Of a DNA stretch of 64,000 nt, positions 61,752 through 64,000 are shown piece by piece. Position 1 is the first letter of the stretch. Each line of letters opens with the position of its first letter. Position numbers and translations under genes: made by a program. The stretch is from Oscillospiraceae bacterium (GTDB lineage: Bacteria > Bacillota > Clostridia > Oscillospirales > UBA644). The notes below the pieces were generated by a model. The model searched no databases. It was not told the DNA's origin and saw nothing but the letters and a program-made list of their open reading frames with translations. The DNA is taken from the NCBI GenBank assembly GCA_902783255.1, contig CACZQB010000051.1:1-64000 (forward strand), in the 5' to 3' direction.

Positions 61752-63017
61752 TTATTTTTCGTCGAAAACGCTCAGAATAAATTCCGAAAAAATCGAATTT
61801 GCCCATGCAAACCATGAACGGGTGAATTTGTTTGGATCGTCAACATCAAATCCTTCGTGCATATATCCCGTTCCCGCGGTAGTTGACTCAAATAGATCAA
61901 GAAGATACTCTTTTTCGGCTTTATCACATGATGTAAGCCCCTGCATAGAAAGACTTATATGCCATATATATCTTTCGGGCGTATGCGGACTGCCAATGCC
62001 TTTTGCCGCCTTGCCCTCGTAATAATACGGGTTTTCTCTGCTGAGAATAAATTTTCTTGTGTTTTTATATATTTCGTCGTCTGCGGAAACATATCCGAGA
62101 TAGGGGATCGAGAGAAGAGACGGAACATTTGCGTCGTCCATAAGCGTGTAGTTGCCCATACCGTCCGTTTCGTAAGCATATATTTTGCCGAATACGGGAT
62201 GCTTGTATATGCCGTATCGTTTTATTCCCTCGTCTATCTGTTTTTTCAGCGTTCCGGCGCATTCAGAGATCTCTTTATCGTCTGCAAAGATCTCTTCCAT
62301 ATACCCAAGGCAGACAACAGCAAACATATTTGACGGAATAAGATAGCCGTATCTGCACGCATCGTCCGACGGACGGAAGCCTGACCACGTCATACCCGTG
62401 TATGCAACGGGATTGCCCCTGCCTTCACATGGAAGCGTATCTGACGGCGGACAGTTTTTTCTGATAAAGAAATATTTTGAGTTTTCGTGATGCTGTTCTG
62501 TTGCGAAAACTTCGAGGATCCGTTTGCACGCAGCCTTGAAATTATCGGTAAAATGCGCTGTTTCGCCCGACGTTTTCCAATAAAGATACGCAAGCGAAAC
62601 GGGGTAGCAAAGTGAATCTATTTCATATTTTCTTTCCCATGCGAGGGGATTGCGAAACTCAGTTTCGTCTTCGGACCAGCATTTGCCGGAAGACTCGCTG
62701 TTGAAAGCGTTTGCGTATGCGTCGTTAAGAATGCATTCCGCCTGTTTTGCGATAAGTCCTTCAACAACGCGGCGTATCTGAGCGTCTTTTTTTGCTATCG
62801 GCAGATAATGACGGACCTGCGCGGAGGAGTCCCGCAGCCACATCGCGGGGATATCTCCCGTAAAAACAAATGCGGTGCCGTCATCGCAAAGCTCTGTCGT
62901 GGTTTCGAGAGTGTTGGGATAGCATTTTTCAAAAGATTCCGCGAGCGCTGGTCTTCCTGCTTTTATGAGTTTGGCTTTTATTTCTTCTATAGTTTTTTTA
63001 ACGTATTCGGTTGTCAT
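61752..63017 (-). CDS. GH125 exo-alpha-1,6-mannosidase
   Basis: The 421-residue protein matches metal-independent inverting alpha-mannosidases of GH125: FVFTGDIPAMWLRDSSAQVRHYLP (about 50-73), KQAECILNDAYANAFN, WERKYEIDSLCYPVSLAY, and the active-site segment TWSGFRPSDDACRYGYLIPSNM (about 210-231) with the acidic SDD at 217-219 in the position of the known general acid. There is no signal peptide, so it acts in the cytoplasm on imported mannosides such as N-glycan fragments. It follows lysA after 9 bp, an odd pairing. It complements the GH130 phosphorylase at 39.2 kb. Confidence 0.95.
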   Translation of the reverse strand: MTTEYVKKTIEEIKAKLIKAGRPALAESFEKCYPNTLETTTELCDDGTAFVFTGDIPAMWLRDSSAQVRHYLPIAKKDAQIRRVVEGLIAKQAECILNDAYANAFNSESSGKCWSEDETEFRNPLAWERKYEIDSLCYPVSLAYLYWKTSGETAHFTDNFKAACKRILEVFATEQHHENSKYFFIRKNCPPSDTLPCEGRGNPVAYTGMTWSGFRPSDDACRYGYLIPSNMFAVVCLGYMEEIFADDKEISECAGTLKKQIDEGIKRYGIYKHPVFGKIYAYETDGMGNYTLMDDANVPSLLSIPYLGYVSADDEIYKNTRKFILSRENPYYYEGKAAKGIGSPHTPERYIWHISLSMQGLTSCDKAEKEYLLDLFESTTAGTGYMHEGFDVDDPNKFTRSWFAWANSIFSEFILSVFDEK

Positions 63018-63026
63018 GATTTTCCC

Positions 63027-64000
63027 TCAGATCGTATCGTTTTTGATTATGTCTTCATATGTTTCGCGTTTGACGATTATTTTCGGCTCGCCGTTTTTTA
63101 TCATGATCACGGGCGGACGCGGCACGCGGTTGTAGTTTGACGCCATTGAATAATTATACGCGCCTGTTGAAAAAACGGTCAGGATATCGCCGGCTTCGGG
63201 CTTTTGAATTTTCATGTTTTCACCTATAAGATCGCCGCTTTCACAGCATCTTCCCGCGATGGTAGCTGTAAAATCACAGGGATCTCCCGCCTTATTTGCA
63301 ATGCACGCTTCATATTTCGAGCCGTAAAGCGCGTATCTCGGGTTATCCGTCATGCCGCCGTCTATCGCAACGTATGTTCTGATTTTTTCTATCGTTTTTA
63401 CGGACATTACCGTGTATGCCGTGATGCCCGCCTCAGCCACTATGCTGCGACCGGGTTCAACAAGAATGAACGGAACGGTGATGCCGAGCGCTTCGCTTTC
63501 GCTTTTAACGGTATCGGCGATTTTTTGCATATAATCTTCGTATGGTTCCGGATTGTCACCCTCAACGTAACGTATGCCGAAGCCGCCGCCGAGGTTGAGC
63601 TCTTTTATTTCGATTGAAAGCTCATTTTTAACTTTTGCTATAAAACCGAGCATTATTTTTGCGGCAAGAACAAACGGAGCGATATCGAATATCTGAGACC
63701 CTATATGGCAGTGAACGCCGGCGATATTTATGTTTTTCTTTTCCGCGGCGCTTTTTACCGCCCTGAAAGCTTCGCCGTTTTCAAGCGCAAATCCGAATTT
63801 TGAGTCTATCTGACCGGTTTTTACGAAATTATGCGTGTGAGCCTCAACGCCGGGTTTTATTCTGAATGAAATATCCGCTTTTACGTTCAGTTCTTTCGCA
63901 ATTCCGTCAATTCTGTCAAGTTCTTCAATGTTATCTGCAACGATTCTTCCGACGCCGCTTTCAAGAGCGAATTTTATTTCGTCAGCAGTTTTTGCGTTTC
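63027..64000 (-). CDS. lysA: Diaminopimelate decarboxylase (5' end outside window)
   Basis: The last step of lysine synthesis, from meso-diaminopimelate. The open frame continues to the right edge of the window, so about 324 C-terminal codons are present. Visible motifs: PGVEAHTHNFVKTGQIDSKFG (in part), VHCHIGSQIFD, ELNLGGGFGIRY, PFILVEPGRSIVAEAG, and the substrate-site AGRCCESGDLIGENM with the catalytic Cys. An internal ATG at 63653 is not the start. It probably forms an operon with GH125 (9-bp gap). Confidence 0.95.
   Translation of the reverse strand, partial: NAKTADEIKFALESGVGRIVADNIEELDRIDGIAKELNVKADISFRIKPGVEAHTHNFVKTGQIDSKFGFALENGEAFRAVKSAAEKKNINIAGVHCHIGSQIFDIAPFVLAAKIMLGFIAKVKNELSIEIKELNLGGGFGIRYVEGDNPEPYEDYMQKIADTVKSESEALGITVPFILVEPGRSIVAEAGITAYTVMSVKTIEKIRTYVAIDGGMTDNPRYALYGSKYEACIANKAGDPCDFTATIAGRCCESGDLIGENMKIQKPEAGDILTVFSTGAYNYSMASNYNRVPRPPVIMIKNGEPKIIVKRETYEDIIKNDTI

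Overview
The window looks like chromosomal DNA of an anaerobic gut-type Bacillota, most likely class Clostridia. This is an inference from the gene set and signals. Promoters are almost all of the TTGACA / 17 bp / TATAAT kind, Shine-Dalgarno sites are purine-rich AGGAGG types, and exported proteins are lipoproteins or wall-type proteins with a single C-terminal membrane anchor. There is a fused FeoA-FeoB, an NADP-type glutamate dehydrogenase, an FMN riboswitch on an ECF riboflavin S-component and an InlB-repeat surface giant. I see no tRNA, rRNA, CRISPR array, transposase, integrase or phage gene.

Layout. 1-6.2 kb: the tail of a surface protein, then a leftward cluster rhaA - icd - gpmI - U32 protein, then a small conserved-looking protein. 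6.4-9.7 kb: a strongly expressed-looking lipoprotein of unknown function and a sodium:solute symporter with a structured leader. 9.8-13.3 kb: a TIM-barrel sugar isomerase, three GNAT acetyltransferases and a small alpha/beta hydrolase; the part from 11.7 to 13.4 kb looks like an accessory insertion. 13.4-20.4 kb: leftward pncC, thiI, cysteine desulfurase, rmuC and two tandem solute-binding-type lipoproteins. 20.5-25.5 kb: a Gfo/Idh/MocA oxidoreductase with a ThuA protein, an HD phosphohydrolase, and gdhA. 25.9-30.5 kb: a two-component system with a BNR-repeat protein, then ilvE. 30.5-40.2 kb: a carbohydrate-related stretch with a beta-helix protein flanked by a duplicated segment, three more solute-binding-type lipoproteins, a GH130 phosphorylase, and a deaminase. 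40.3-50.3 kb: mostly housekeeping (radical SAM activase, riboflavin uptake with its riboswitch, prfA, an M23 peptidase, murA, a WalJ-like hydrolase, a DnaQ-type exonuclease, a SpoIIE phosphatase). 50.4-55.1 kb: iron uptake and small proteins, plus an exported tyrosine phosphatase. 55.3-64 kb: a 2070-residue repeat protein, a GH125 alpha-mannosidase and a partial lysA.

How it fits together. The theme is use of host or plant glycans: rhamnose isomerase, mannoside phosphorylase, exo-alpha-mannosidase, a sialidase-fold protein, sugar oxidoreductase/ThuA, and at least five related lipoproteins that resemble sugar-binding subunits of ABC importers but have no permease or ATPase beside them anywhere in the window. 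That orphan lipoprotein family, together with a degenerate duplicated 3' end of one member placed next to a beta-helix gene, is the most unusual feature here. All assignments come from reading motifs by eye; no database search was run.
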